A stretch of 64,000 bases of DNA from Owenia fusiformis (lineage: Eukaryota > Annelida > Polychaeta > Sabellida > Oweniidae), in the NCBI GenBank assembly GCA_903813345.2, contig CAIIXF020000009.1:36943759-37007758 (forward strand), written 5' to 3'. Shown here one piece after another: positions 39,201-44,771 of this stretch. A program made the position numbers and the translations under genes. The notes below the pieces were generated by a model that searched no databases, had not been told where the DNA came from, and saw only the letters and a list, made by a program, of their open reading frames with translations. Position 1 is the first letter of the stretch; each line of letters starts with the position of its first letter.

Positions 39201-42200
39201 CTGATGTCAAATGCATGCAAAAGGTATATATTCAATGGAGCATGAACTTCAAAATACCAAGGTCATTCAAGCCTCCCATATGGTGTTGCATATGGATCAA
39301 CTGAACAAAAAACAATAAATTAACAAGGCATTCACATGCCCAAATGTCACCGTCATCATTTGTTACAGTCCACCCGCTATGGCTCAGTGGCAGAGTCAAG
39401 GTTGCCACTATCGCTTGGCCCCGGGTTCGACTCCCGGTTAGACAAGTTTGTTTGTGCGTTATGTAATTCTGGGTGTTTGACTGAGTGGTTCACAACTCGT
39501 ATAAAAGGCTGTGGTGTGTACTTGTATTTCTATGTACCCCTGCACACAAAAGAACACAGGCCTCCTCCAATGAGGGGTTTCTGGCTCTGTCTTCGAGTGT
39601 AAACAACGTAAAATACGGAATATACAAATGAGATATTGCTCGACAAATATGGCAGTCCAAGATACAATACAATACAGAGACCAATCACTGATCGCCAACC
39701 ACCGATCATCAACCACCGTCACAAAAAACAGAGACCATATAACAATATGTCACCACTTTCTTGTGGTGATATAATGACATGCAATCAGTCTACTATTTGG
39801 AATAATGCACATCAGGATACTCTTAGATATTTGCAAATACATCTTTCCAGTTTACAGCCATCAAGCTAAACAAGTCAAAAATCTGGAAATAAAAAAGTAG
39901 ACTGCGTACATCTTCATGTAAACATCAATAATCTGCAAAAGGCTAATATGCCCGTGGATATGCCTGCAGATACGTAACAGTTCGTTGGGAAATAAAAAAG
40001 TTATCAGTTACAGTGCTGATAATAATAAAGGGTGCGTTTTCAAACTAAACAGAGTGCTCCTACCAAAATGAATTTGCCTACATACCCCTGAAACTCTTAT
40101 CTGATGGATAGAATGAACAAATAAAACAAAAGTTTTGCTATTATAGGTAAAAAGTTCTGTTGAAATTTCGAAGTGATTTTACCTATTAATTCTGTTCATG
40201 GTCCGCCATTTTTGCGGAAGTTACACTGAAACGCAAACTCCATGAATCGAAACGAAATCACTAGAAAAAAACATGGCACACTTTGTGCGCATGTGCAGCA
40301 AAGTTTAAACCAATCAGATTATTTGATTATTTTGCGCACATGAATTATTTGCTTCTGAGCACTTACAAGCTTACCACAATAAACAAACCTGGCAGAGACT
40401 ACCCTTAGCCTACCTCATTTTGGCGAAATTTCAGCTCAAACTCGTGACAAATGCATTATGCATACGCTGGTGTGAAGCCTTGGAGACACTCATTTTGGTA
40501 AATATGATTTATGGGGTATACTTTTCTGCAGTTTGTGGGAGTGTTGGACATTAAGGTTCAACTGGAAAGTAACATTTTGATAAAAAATTGCTATAGCTGC
40601 ACATGTTATTTTCTGGTACAAAATTAAGTATGAAGGCATATGTGTATTTCCTTGCTTTTTTCAGGAAAGTATCATTACACTATCTTCTTTTAGAATATCT
40701 GGAAACAGGTCAATGGTAGCTCCTGTGTTGTCTGAACTTTGAAAGAAAATTTGGAAAAATAGAAAGTGTGAAATATCAGAATTTCCTGGAGTTCCCATTG
40801 AACGCCTACCAGATATTTTAAAAGAAGACAATGCAATGATACTTTCCTGAAAAAAGCAAGGAAATTGACACATGCCTTCATACTTTATTTTGTACCAGAA
40901 AATAACATGTGCAGGTATAGCAATTTTTTACCAAAATTTTACTTTCCAGCTGTACCTTAAAGTCCCCGTCTAAAGTTTGAAAATATTTTTTTATCATTCA
41001 TTTACTATTTGGCAGGACTTAAAAAGTGATTTAAGAGATTTTTGAACAAAAAAAAAATTTGGAAAAAAAAGTTGTGAGCATTTCATTTCTCAAATATTCA
41101 AATTTCCCGCCAATTTTCAAAAAAAGTTGAAATTTCTTAATCATCAAATATTTCTTAATGCATTTCAAAAAAGATTTTCTTTTTAACACCAATGCAAAGG
41201 TTGAACAAAGGACACACTATTTCAATAATAAAATGCCATATTTAATGGGCTACTTCAATGTTTTAACATATCAAAAATATTTTGAAACATTAGTGATGTC
41301 ACTAAGGTACCAAAAACTTTTTGAAAAAAATTGAAATTTTTTTTCGATGTCAATCTTTTCTAAATATGTTAGACTTTCATAAAAACCAATGTTGATTGTC
41401 TTACCAGGTTAAAAGGAAAAATAAATTATGTTTTAGATATCATTGTACCATTGGTTTCTATGAGAACTAAAATTTTGAAATGCATTTTTCTCAGAACCAT
41501 TTTCATGCACTGATAAGTTCATTTCTCGCTTATTTATGAACCGATTTTCTTAATTTTTTCGGCAAAAAACATGGGAGGATGAATGCTATGCATTGGTATG
41601 AATTGTGGCTAATTAGAAGATATGAGTGACCTCTAAAAGTGGGTTTTAAATAAATTCACAAATTTTGGAACAAAAAGTCTATCAAAAAACACTTTTTGAA
41701 ATTTAAAAAAAAAGTTTCACATATCACACTTTGATAACATTGGGTAAGACTACAATATAAGCCAAAGTGGTTTAAACTTTAGATGGGGCCTTTAAATGTT
41801 AAAAATCAATGAAATATTCCAATTAAACGACTAATCAATTAATATATACAGTGGGGATCATAAAGAATTGCAAAAACTATGAAAATTACATGCTGTCGCA
41901 CATGTAATAAATTCTTACCTCAGTGTATTCAGTGCTCTATTTTCTCCGTCTTAGTAAGTCCAAATATAGTGGAATTTGTGTCCCTAATGACAAATAAGAA
42001 CTTCAAAAGTTGAATTGGATATTCACATGTTATGCCGACTCTTCAAATGTTGAGGTGATTTTGTCGCCCGATTGCGCCGGAACGGAGGATTGGCTCCCAG
42101 AATGCAACATGACACGTGCCAGCTTTCAAAATGCTGTTCCACCATTTTGAAACCTGTCATGAGTAAATACGGTTAACTGATGTTGCATTCTGGTAGTCAA

Positions 42201-43979
42201 CCGTCCTTGGATAACAAACATGGCGATCCATGAAAACATTCATTCGATTTGGTAGGGATTTATCCATTATTTGCAGGTAAGAAGCTTTGGATTCATTTAT
42301 TGTGCTACTTTAGTGAACGGGAATTATTTTTCTATTTTTCTACCGCTTGGGAGAGTTTGAGACACGAAACTTGGAAATAAGCTCATTGTGACAACTTGTG
42401 AACGTTGAGTTTTATTTTTGTCCCCCACTGTACCAGCACTAGTGTTGTCGCGATGTGCCATAATCGTACATCGATGCATCGGCAATTTTCAGTAGTAAAC
42501 ATCGATGCACATCGCGATGTACATCGAGAAAAAGTTTGAGAAAAGTGCACTGAAATACCGAACGCTAATGCACTAAAATACCGAACAGGACAAATTAATA
42601 AGAGCAGGCTGGTACATCCGGGAACTTCTAGTAACGGTGAAATGAAAGTAAAGTAAATTATTTTAGATTAATGGTTCATTTCGACTAGCTAAAACAGTTT
42701 TAAAGCGAAAGAATATCAGAAAACATTGGGAAATGAAATAAGACATGAAAAAAGGTAAGCAATTTGCGTCAAAATAAGATAAGAAAGGGCGATTTTTAGC
42801 AAATTAATTTTTTTTAAAAACATCGATGTTTTGTTTCAGACATCGATGCATCGCCAAAACCAGCTTTGGCGATGAATATCGCGATGTATCGATTAATCGC
42901 GACAACACTAACCAGCACTGTTATTTTCTTAAAATAAAACGACCGATTATCTTTCGAAGAAATTCTGACTGGTGTCCACCTTCTTTTTCCTTCTAGACCA
43001 ATTCCTGTGCTGGCGTCTTTGATGGTAGCGAACAAAATTGAGAATGAGATAACGACAGTGCATGGGCTTTCAGCTAGAAGGGTATGCAATTCTATGTAAT
43101 AACATGAGACCTTCAAAATGAGCAATGACATGCTTCCCTTTTATGGCAATATTTCAAAAAGTATTAGATAAATGTATATGTTTTAGTATTATTTTGAATA
43201 AAAATCAATTTCTAATATGATTTAAGCATAAAATGTAAAATATATTCAATATCATATAAAAGTAAACAAAAGAGACCAATAAGAATAAGAGTTATCAAGA
43301 TGTTCTCTTTGAGTATTGCATTGTGGGTAATTATTCAAGAACACATTCCAATAAAAACATAATTTGTGGGAGAATGTTCACTTTCTGTATTGTCATAATT
43401 ATGATGAATTCCAATTTTTATTAAATTATCAAGATGTATTTAGAAGATCATGTTTTTATTTTTGAGTTATTTCTTTTAATCATCAATAAAAAGTACAAAA
43501 TAAGATTTTCTTGGAATGTGTACATTCTCCAATTTTGAAAACCCAAGGCAATGTTTATGTATGAAATATGGGAAGTTGCCTACCCTTCTAGTTGAAAGCC
43601 CATGGACAGTGTAAAGACAGATTTTCCAAAAAATTTCCAGATTCTATGATGCATTACAACAATATTTCAGATGAACAGTATAGTGAACATAAACTGATTC
43701 TATGACCCAAAAATAAAGATTGGAAACCATACAGTTCATAATTAAGATCTACTTTTAAGTTTCATGAAAATTTCCGGGCGGGAATTTTAAAGACGAAATT
43801 TTTCTTCAATAAAACTTAATTTTCAGTGATTTACCAGTTTCTTTTGCATTCGAGTCAACTGTCAAAATAGTCCTTATATCATCTGCCGCTAGTTGCACCC
43901 TTTCGTTGTCTGAAGGATTGTTTCCTTCTTCCAAACAACTGTGTAAAGTGGCCAGGAGGCTCCGAAGATCTCCACTCAT
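6093..43979 (-). CDS. PRKDC: DNA-dependent protein kinase catalytic subunit (DNA-PKcs), N-terminal part, 23 coding exons
   Basis: Exons in transcript order: 43979-43835, 39116-39043, 38896-38795, 38540-38466, 38127-38016, 37240-37128, 36324-36228, 35690-35539, 35217-35125, 33920-33861, 29494-29399, 29061-28979, 28490-28406, 28078-27910, 27754-27597, 27224-27078, 26858-26722, 22017-21934, 21500-21425, 9204-9082 (minimal form), 8915-8796, 7772-7613 and 6208-6093. Lengths sum to 2577 bases, exactly 859 codons, and all phases agree. The translation follows vertebrate DNA-PKcs collinearly, with blocks such as SALEAFLKQ, IATRGYGFFA, YQGLIRTC, FINLVDFTR, LPEKQCELF, SGLYKLLS, FKEDLLASCL and LPCLDAYLKT. 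This is the N-terminal HEAT-repeat arm, which binds DNA ends with Ku in non-homologous end joining. The FAT and PI3K-like kinase domains are outside the window. Three introns or exon starts carry tandem arrays straddling the acceptor. In-frame stops in those arrays mean they cannot all be translated. Confidence 0.93.
7203..7361. mobile_element. Dispersed MITE, 'GTCACCACTTTTTGGTGGTGAC' family copy
   Basis: Begins AACAAGGCATTAACATGC, has ATTTGTTACAG inside and ends near GTCGGTGACAT. The same order of motifs recurs at 8062-8648, 21191-21287, 38313-38452 and 39323-39775. All copies lie in PRKDC introns. Boundaries are approximate. Confidence 0.55.
7388..7560 (-). repeat. Dispersed repeat copy, inverted relative to 35725-35835
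   Basis: The stretch containing TGAGCACTTTTTAAGTGA and GGACCAAAATTGTCA is the reverse complement of the stretch near 35725-35835 (CCCGTAGCCAGGACTTGG... side). It lies in the intron just downstream of the exon at 7613-7772. The two copies are diverged. Confidence 0.6.
7613..7772 (-). CDS. PRKDC: PRKDC exon 22
   Basis: The acceptor TTAATTTCCAG and donor GAAG|GTAAGT frame a 160-base exon. Residues GLSYLPLAVAGLKALEHW and LPCLDAYLKT closely match the same segment of vertebrate DNA-PKcs. It is one of the most diagnostic exons for the gene. Confidence 0.95.
8062..8648. mobile_element. Long member of the GGTGGTGACAT MITE family with internal tandem repeats
   Basis: Opens with ACAAGGCATTATCATG and closes with the hairpin ATGTCACCACTTTTTGGTGG then TGACAT. 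Between these, about 8150-8560, four diverged units of roughly 100 bases repeat motifs such as GGTCAATTTGA, AAGACCTTTTTT and GTCATTGAAGG. No coding capacity. Confidence 0.65.
8796..8915 (-). CDS. PRKDC: PRKDC exon 21
   Basis: The 120-base exon is in phase 0 at both ends. The acceptor is GATTCCAG and the donor is CAG|GTAATT. It encodes RMKQFKEDLLASCL and ends VPALQ, collinear with the vertebrate protein. Confidence 0.95.
9082..9204 (-). CDS. PRKDC: PRKDC exon 20 (minimal form; may extend upstream in 28-residue steps)
   Basis: By homology the exon starts at the acceptor CTGTTTTTCAG|GGAGT and ends GAG|GTGGGT. That gives 41 codons from GVNSSETH to LLFSKFTKE, where vertebrates have a GVS...FALFVKFGKE segment. 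It is in phase 0 at both ends. This exon's first 62 bases plus the last 22 intron bases are the unit of the 11.8-kb array. The reading frame stays open upstream through about 26 more units to position 11325. The real transcript could therefore start this exon at any of many equivalent acceptors, and which ones are used cannot be told from sequence. Confidence 0.8.
9143..20899 (-). repeat. PRKDC: Coding-type minisatellite, about 140 units of mostly 84 bp, straddling the PRKDC exon 20 acceptor
   Basis: The unit (minus strand) reads MEVDVYEHNATVFQ, then GVNSSETHVGEDDS, 28 residues or 84 bases. Many units lack one, two or a few codons (GEDDS, EEDDS, GEDSTEV variants) and so stay in frame. Each unit holds a polypyrimidine-AG acceptor (CACTGTTTTTCAG) followed by the start of exon 20. 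The terminal copy at low coordinates continues into the real exon. A higher-order structure is present: blocks of 2.2-2.7 kb recur, each marked by the same TAG (11326-11328, 13652-13654, 16386-16388, 18545-18547). A shared one-base frameshift (near 11968, 17030, 19190) and a TGA (near 12090, 17151, 19310) also recur. These stops prevent translation through the whole array. The plus strand is also open for up to 884 codons, a by-product of the repeat. Confidence 0.95.
20900..21424. other. PRKDC intron with MITE fragments
   Basis: Contains two partial copies of the GGTGGTGACAT family (about 21085-21113 and 21191-21287, the second with ATTTGTTACAG). No exon seen. Confidence 0.5.
21425..21500 (-). 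CDS. PRKDC: PRKDC exon 19
   Basis: 76 bases with acceptor TTAACTTCAG and donor AAG|GTAAGG. It encodes PLVSGLYKLLSVCM and ends THYFK, matching the LISGFYKLLS segment of vertebrate DNA-PKcs. It ends in phase 0, so it can splice in frame to any acceptor of the 84-bp array. Confidence 0.93.
21934..22017 (-). CDS. PRKDC: PRKDC exon 18
   Basis: 84 bases with acceptor ATATATTGCAG and donor CCACCAA|GTAAGT. It encodes DMLPEKQCELFTSWVLVFG and IIILST, matching the REILPEKQAEFF block of the family. Its first 40 bases are repeated in each unit of the adjoining 98-bp array, and this is the only copy that continues into the rest of the exon. Confidence 0.93.
21978..26590 (-). repeat. 98-bp minisatellite, 47 units, each repeating the exon 18 acceptor and first 40 exon bases
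   Basis: The start TGAATAGCTC recurs from 21983 to 26497 at exactly 98 bases, apart from one 104-base unit near 25310 with a 6-base insertion. That gives 47 copies. On the minus strand each unit holds the end of the intron (ATATATTGCAG), 40 bases of exon 18 (AGATATGCTACCTGAG...), and a donor-like CATTCTG|GTGAGT 66 bases after the acceptor. Sporadic variants (CACCAAAATG, GACTTAAGAA, GCGTCAC) are shuffled among units, as expected from repeated unequal exchange. The last units at 26540-26620 are degenerate. Confidence 0.96.
26722..26858 (-). CDS. PRKDC: PRKDC exon 17
   Basis: 137 bases with acceptor TTAATTTCAG and donor ACCAG|GTGAGG. A Ser/Pro-rich acidic linker (ATPSPSEEMSSDP) is followed by KPKDFQIFINLVDFT, matching the KPKDF..FINLVEF block of the family. 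Confidence 0.93.
27078..27224 (-). CDS. PRKDC: PRKDC exon 16
   Basis: 147 bases in phase 0 at both ends, with acceptor TCTCATAG and donor GAG|GTAAAG. It encodes IYDELISAILRMLHKLDLS, matching LLYDEFVKSVLKIVEKLDL in vertebrates. Confidence 0.92.
27597..27754 (-). CDS. PRKDC: PRKDC exon 15
   Basis: 158 bases with acceptor CACTTTCAG and donor AAG|GTAAAC. It encodes YQGLIRTCSHPV, an acidic linker, and VTYKDYIELWRILL, matching HQGLIRICSKPV and PTYKDYVDLFRHLL of vertebrates. Confidence 0.95.
27910..28078 (-). CDS. PRKDC: PRKDC exon 14
   Basis: 169 bases with acceptor ACATTTTAG and donor ATAG|GTATGA. It encodes CPIAILKVLFALNTKGPTLR, matching RAIVKVFLALAAKGPVLR in vertebrates. Confidence 0.93.
28406..28490 (-). 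CDS. PRKDC: PRKDC exon 13
   Basis: 85 bases with acceptor ATTTTCAG and donor GAG|GTAGGT. It encodes IQSLPTFLESLASIV, matching YQMPSFLQSVASVL. Confidence 0.9.
28979..29061 (-). CDS. PRKDC: PRKDC exon 12
   Basis: 83 bases with acceptor GTTTTTCAG and donor TTCAG|GTAACA. It encodes PCRIFLSEEDVKFMFNEMIQ, matching PCKVINAKDVDFMYVELIQ. Confidence 0.94.
29399..29494 (-). CDS. PRKDC: PRKDC exon 11
   Basis: 96 bases with acceptor TTCATTTCAG and donor GCTGCA|GTAAGT. It encodes FFIQKFREVMDN and VSIATRGYGFFAA, matching LSIAIRGYGLFAG. The intron upstream of it was later expanded by the 4.1-kb element at 29531-33677. Confidence 0.95.
30191..31020. mobile_element. Nested palindromic (foldback) element
   Basis: Two arms of about 400 bases are inverted around 30608. 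The outer ends are TCACAGGCTGGTATCGA and its complement TCGATACCAGCCTGTGA. The motif GTCCGCTGTGACGGA occurs four times: near both ends and twice flanking the centre, so each arm is itself bounded by the motif. No coding capacity. Confidence 0.8.
31525..32340 (-). CDS. Transposon-borne ORF: PIN/nuclease-like domain plus Cys-rich CXC-type tail (partial)
   Basis: A 271-codon frame. The N-terminal half has VSVISNDTDVFVMVLHY and, about 70 residues on, AIHFLTGSDVTSKVGTK. This spacing of acidic motifs (DTD..., GSD) resembles PIN/FEN-like nuclease folds. The C-terminal part (about residues 220-255) is CTCKTCSQASCGCKQSGQHC then FCKC, a Cys array like the tesmin/TSO1 CXC domain. Proteins with this pairing are, as I recall, multi-copy and uncharacterised in invertebrate genomes. 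It lies wholly inside the long-inverted-repeat element. The N-terminus may be missing: the frame opens with LPHIVDAL but an upstream exon is possible. Function unknown; the nuclease role is inference from motifs. Confidence 0.6.
   Translation of the reverse strand: MLPHIVDALKNNLCRVSVISNDTDVFVMVLHYAEKLKDYGASEIWIRAGIGDSTRYLPMHTLALRVDENISKALPAIHFLTGSDVTSKVGTKPAALKVKPEYIQGLATFGENLSDENCSKAEVFLVQVLKSGSKCMTMNKFRNWMYHHSKSAQISSLPPTSHLLTDHIKRAHLATYQVQHVLDEEAVTLDPLQYGYMKDPTNYSLIPKQDIRIWPEDLIKQCTCKTCSQASCGCKQSGQHCISFCKCTSLQTNKCKNPFLKESELLEAMLN
33861..33920 (-). CDS. PRKDC: PRKDC exon 10
   Basis: 60 bases in phase 0 at both ends, with acceptor CTTTTGTAG and donor AAA|GTGAGT. It encodes LSDMLVAKASDGERDG, aligned with VSNMVAKNAEMHKNK in the vertebrate protein. 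Confidence 0.85.
34205..34827. mobile_element. hAT-type MITE with 8-bp target duplication
   Basis: Terminal inverted repeats TAGGGCTGGCACGGAAC and GTTCCGTGCCAGCCCTA are flanked by an exact 8-bp duplication CTTGATAT (34197-34204 and 34828-34835). The left end carries iterated CGGAA motifs. No transposase frame, so it is non-autonomous. It lies in the PRKDC intron between exons 9 and 10. Confidence 0.93.
35125..35217 (-). CDS. PRKDC: PRKDC exon 9
   Basis: 93 bases with acceptor GCATTTCAG and donor CAG|GTACTT. It encodes LVFWSAHHNRDVHYLGISAL then EAFLKQ, matching [20 protein letters not shown] then ESFLKQ. Confidence 0.95.
35539..35690 (-). CDS. PRKDC: PRKDC exon 8
   Basis: 152 bases with acceptor ACTATTTCAG and donor AAG|GTATAC. 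It encodes AYDIYKVVRQILNKANVYSK and AALNLITKHAGQFNEYLYED, aligned with the FNFVLKAIRPQ...LRLFALHASQF segment of the family. Confidence 0.9.
35725..35835 (+). repeat. Dispersed repeat copy, inverted relative to 7388-7560
   Basis: Begins CCCGTAGCCAGG and contains TTGGTCCAAAAATGGCC and TCACTTAAAAAGTGCTCA, the complement of the copy near 7388-7560. It lies in the PRKDC intron between exons 7 and 8. Confidence 0.6.
36228..36324 (-). CDS. PRKDC: PRKDC exon 7
   Basis: 97 bases with acceptor GTTATTGTAG and donor GAAG|GTAATG. It encodes VKWGVIAGCMEGLVSYLVNF, matching KLPVLAGCLKGLSSLLCNF. Its first 40 bases and the preceding 44 intron bases form the unit of the adjoining tandem array. Confidence 0.94.
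36285..36930 (-). repeat. 84-bp tandem array, 8 units, each repeating the exon 7 acceptor and first 40 exon bases
   Basis: CTATCACTCC starts at 36288, 36372, 36456, 36540, 36624, 36695, 36779 and 36863. Spacing is 84 apart from one 71-base unit that lacks 13 bases of the intron part. On the minus strand each unit has TTGTTATTGTAG followed by ATGAAGACATCTAAGACAGT and on to GTGATAGCTG. Only the lowest-coordinate copy continues into the rest of exon 7. Units are nearly identical, so the array is young or homogenised. Confidence 0.96.
37128..37240 (-). CDS. PRKDC: PRKDC exon 6
   Basis: 113 bases with acceptor TATGATTTAG and donor CAAGAA|GTAAGT. It encodes IYALLGMICEVYPSEMI, matching VYELLGLLGEVHPSEMI. 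Confidence 0.95.
37385..37925. mobile_element. TA-flanked mariner-type MITE
   Basis: Ends CTGTACTCCCAGT and ACTGGGAGTACAG are inverted and flanked by TA on both sides (37383-37384 and 37926-37927). No coding capacity. It lies in the PRKDC intron between exons 5 and 6. Confidence 0.75.
38016..38127 (-). CDS. PRKDC: PRKDC exon 5
   Basis: 112 bases with acceptor TTGCCATAG and donor AATGG|GTGAGC. It encodes ELDVAKLILRFFNELAKPES, aligned with the [20 protein letters not shown] segment. Confidence 0.88.
38313..38452. mobile_element. GGTGGTGACAT-family MITE copy (diverged)
   Basis: Carries the ordered motifs ATTCGTTACAG, CCAAATGCCAACCAC and ATGTCACCACTTCTGATGAT seen in the other copies. The terminal hairpin is degraded. 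Confidence 0.5.
38466..38540 (-). CDS. PRKDC: PRKDC exon 4
   Basis: 75 bases in phase 0 at both ends, with acceptor TGACTTCCAG and donor AGG|GTAAGC. It encodes DVCISLFTRDKSNKVKADSL, matching [20 protein letters not shown]. Confidence 0.92.
38795..38896 (-). CDS. PRKDC: PRKDC exon 3
   Basis: 102 bases with acceptor AAATTTCAG and donor AAG|GTGAGT. It encodes CLLETLSVLIEHVGKKILPY, then TVDIK, matching ILKFLCIFLEKMGQKIAPY then SVEIK. Confidence 0.94.
39043..39116 (-). CDS. PRKDC: PRKDC exon 2
   Basis: 74 bases with acceptor TTCTTTGCAG and donor TTTGAA|GTGAGT. It encodes LSVLFDATTGVIPFLRSAIQ, aligned with the LVFSRDFGLLVFVRKSL segment. Confidence 0.88.
39323..39775. mobile_element. GGTGGTGACAT-family MITE interrupted by a SINE
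   Basis: The left part (ACAAGGCATTCACATGC ... ATTTGTTACAG) ends near 39370. The right part (CCAATCACTGATCGCC ... ATGTCACCACTTTCTTG) resumes near 39680. The gap is filled by a tRNA-derived SINE. Confidence 0.65.
39371..39675 (+). mobile_element. tRNA-derived SINE
   Basis: The head carries a Pol III A box (TGGCTCAGTGG, 39380-39390) and B box (GGTTCGACTCC, 39424-39434) in tRNA spacing, but no good cloverleaf. A tRNA-unrelated body of about 230 bases follows, with a tail of ATACA repeats. It sits inside an older MITE, which dates the SINE as younger. Boundaries are approximate. Confidence 0.7.
40551..40960. mobile_element. TTAA-flanked foldback MITE
   Basis: Arms of about 150 bases (40551-40700 and 40810-40960) are inverted. 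Termini are TTAAGGTTCAACTGGAAAGT and ACTTTCCAGCTGTACCTTAA. The right TTAA is shared with the next element. Confidence 0.8.
40957..41795. mobile_element. TTAA-flanked MITE, copy 1 of a two-copy family
   Basis: Inverted termini TTAAAGTCCCCGTCTAAAGT and ACTTTAGATGGGGCCTTTAA. The body is closely repeated at 61643-62895 in the same orientation. No coding capacity. TTAA ends suggest a piggyBac- or Kolobok-type origin. Confidence 0.85.
42440..42910. mobile_element. hAT-type MITE with 8-bp target duplication
   Basis: Inverted ends TAGTGTTGTCGCGAT and ATCGCGACAACACTA are flanked by an exact ACCAGCAC on both sides (42432-42439 and 42911-42918). It is rich in CATCGATG motifs inside. Non-autonomous. Confidence 0.94.
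43061..43604. mobile_element. MITE with 7-bp target duplication
   Basis: Inverted ends CATGGGCTTTCAGCTAGAAG and CTTCTAGTTGAAAGCCCATG are flanked by exact GACAGTG (43054-43060 and 43605-43611). Superfamily not assigned. It lies in PRKDC intron 1. Confidence 0.85.
43835..43979 (-). CDS. PRKDC: PRKDC exon 1 (start codon)
   Basis: ATG at 43979-43977 begins MSGDLRSLLATLHSCLEEG, at the place of the vertebrate start. 145 coding bases end ACTG|GTAAAT in phase 1, agreeing with exon 2. Intron 1 (4.7 kb) holds most of the TTAA, hAT and other MITEs. Confidence 0.85.
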
Positions 43980-44771
43980 CTCTATTATCGCCCACCAGTT
44001 TCCCCAACCTGGTTATTATGAAACGAATATACATTTCATTCTTACATTTGAAAGCGCACCTTCTGGAATTATCCAGTTATCATTTAAAAGTGATCTAAAA
44101 AGAGAATAGATATTGTTATATCCTATATCAATCAAACGAAAAACAGTTTGTTTGACAGTGCTATTTTTCACCACTCTAAATTTGATCGGTCCCTAAATTA
44201 TGATCACGTGACGGCACAACAATATTGACCTACATTTGAAAGGGAAAAGTTCAACCCACCTTTCGAAATTGACCGTGAGAAAATTCCATTTACCGAACAA
44301 AAACAGGATAAATCAATATAAGATTTTGATTATTAGCAGTTAGGTATGTATGGATTATTTATACGTAAAATTTGATGTAATCTGGAATGATATATATTGA
44401 TAATTTTGACCATTTTCTGAGAATCAAACCGTCTTATTTTAATTTTAGCAACTCAAAGCCATTCAAATCAAAACATTGATAGATATAGGTCAGTGGTTTC
44501 ATTCATATGGACTCATGTATTCATATTCTATTTTAGGATCCAGTGATCACAATGAGTCCACAACCAGGCTACAGCCAAGGCAAAATACAACAAATGGGTG
44601 TAACACTATGATTAACTTTTCAACGTTTCATCCATCGCAAAGTTTTGGAGACTGGATTACGAGCCTAGTGATCAACAGTCAACTCATTAGATGAATAATA
44701 TAGAACTTTAGGGACTTTGTATGATTTAAGGATTAGCTGTACACCTGAAATGCAAGTCCCGACATGAAGGG
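43980..44771. promoter_or_regulatory. Shared head-to-head promoter region of PRKDC and ARL4
   Basis: About 790 bases separate the PRKDC start codon (minus) from the ARL4 start codon (plus), so both promoters must lie here unless distant 5' exons exist. I see no clear TATA box or CpG island. An upstream ATG at 44764 lies out of frame just before the ARL4 start. Confidence 0.5.

Noticed and set aside
39371-39442. A second tRNA gene
   Set aside because: A and B boxes are present but stems do not pair into a cloverleaf, and a SINE body and tail follow.
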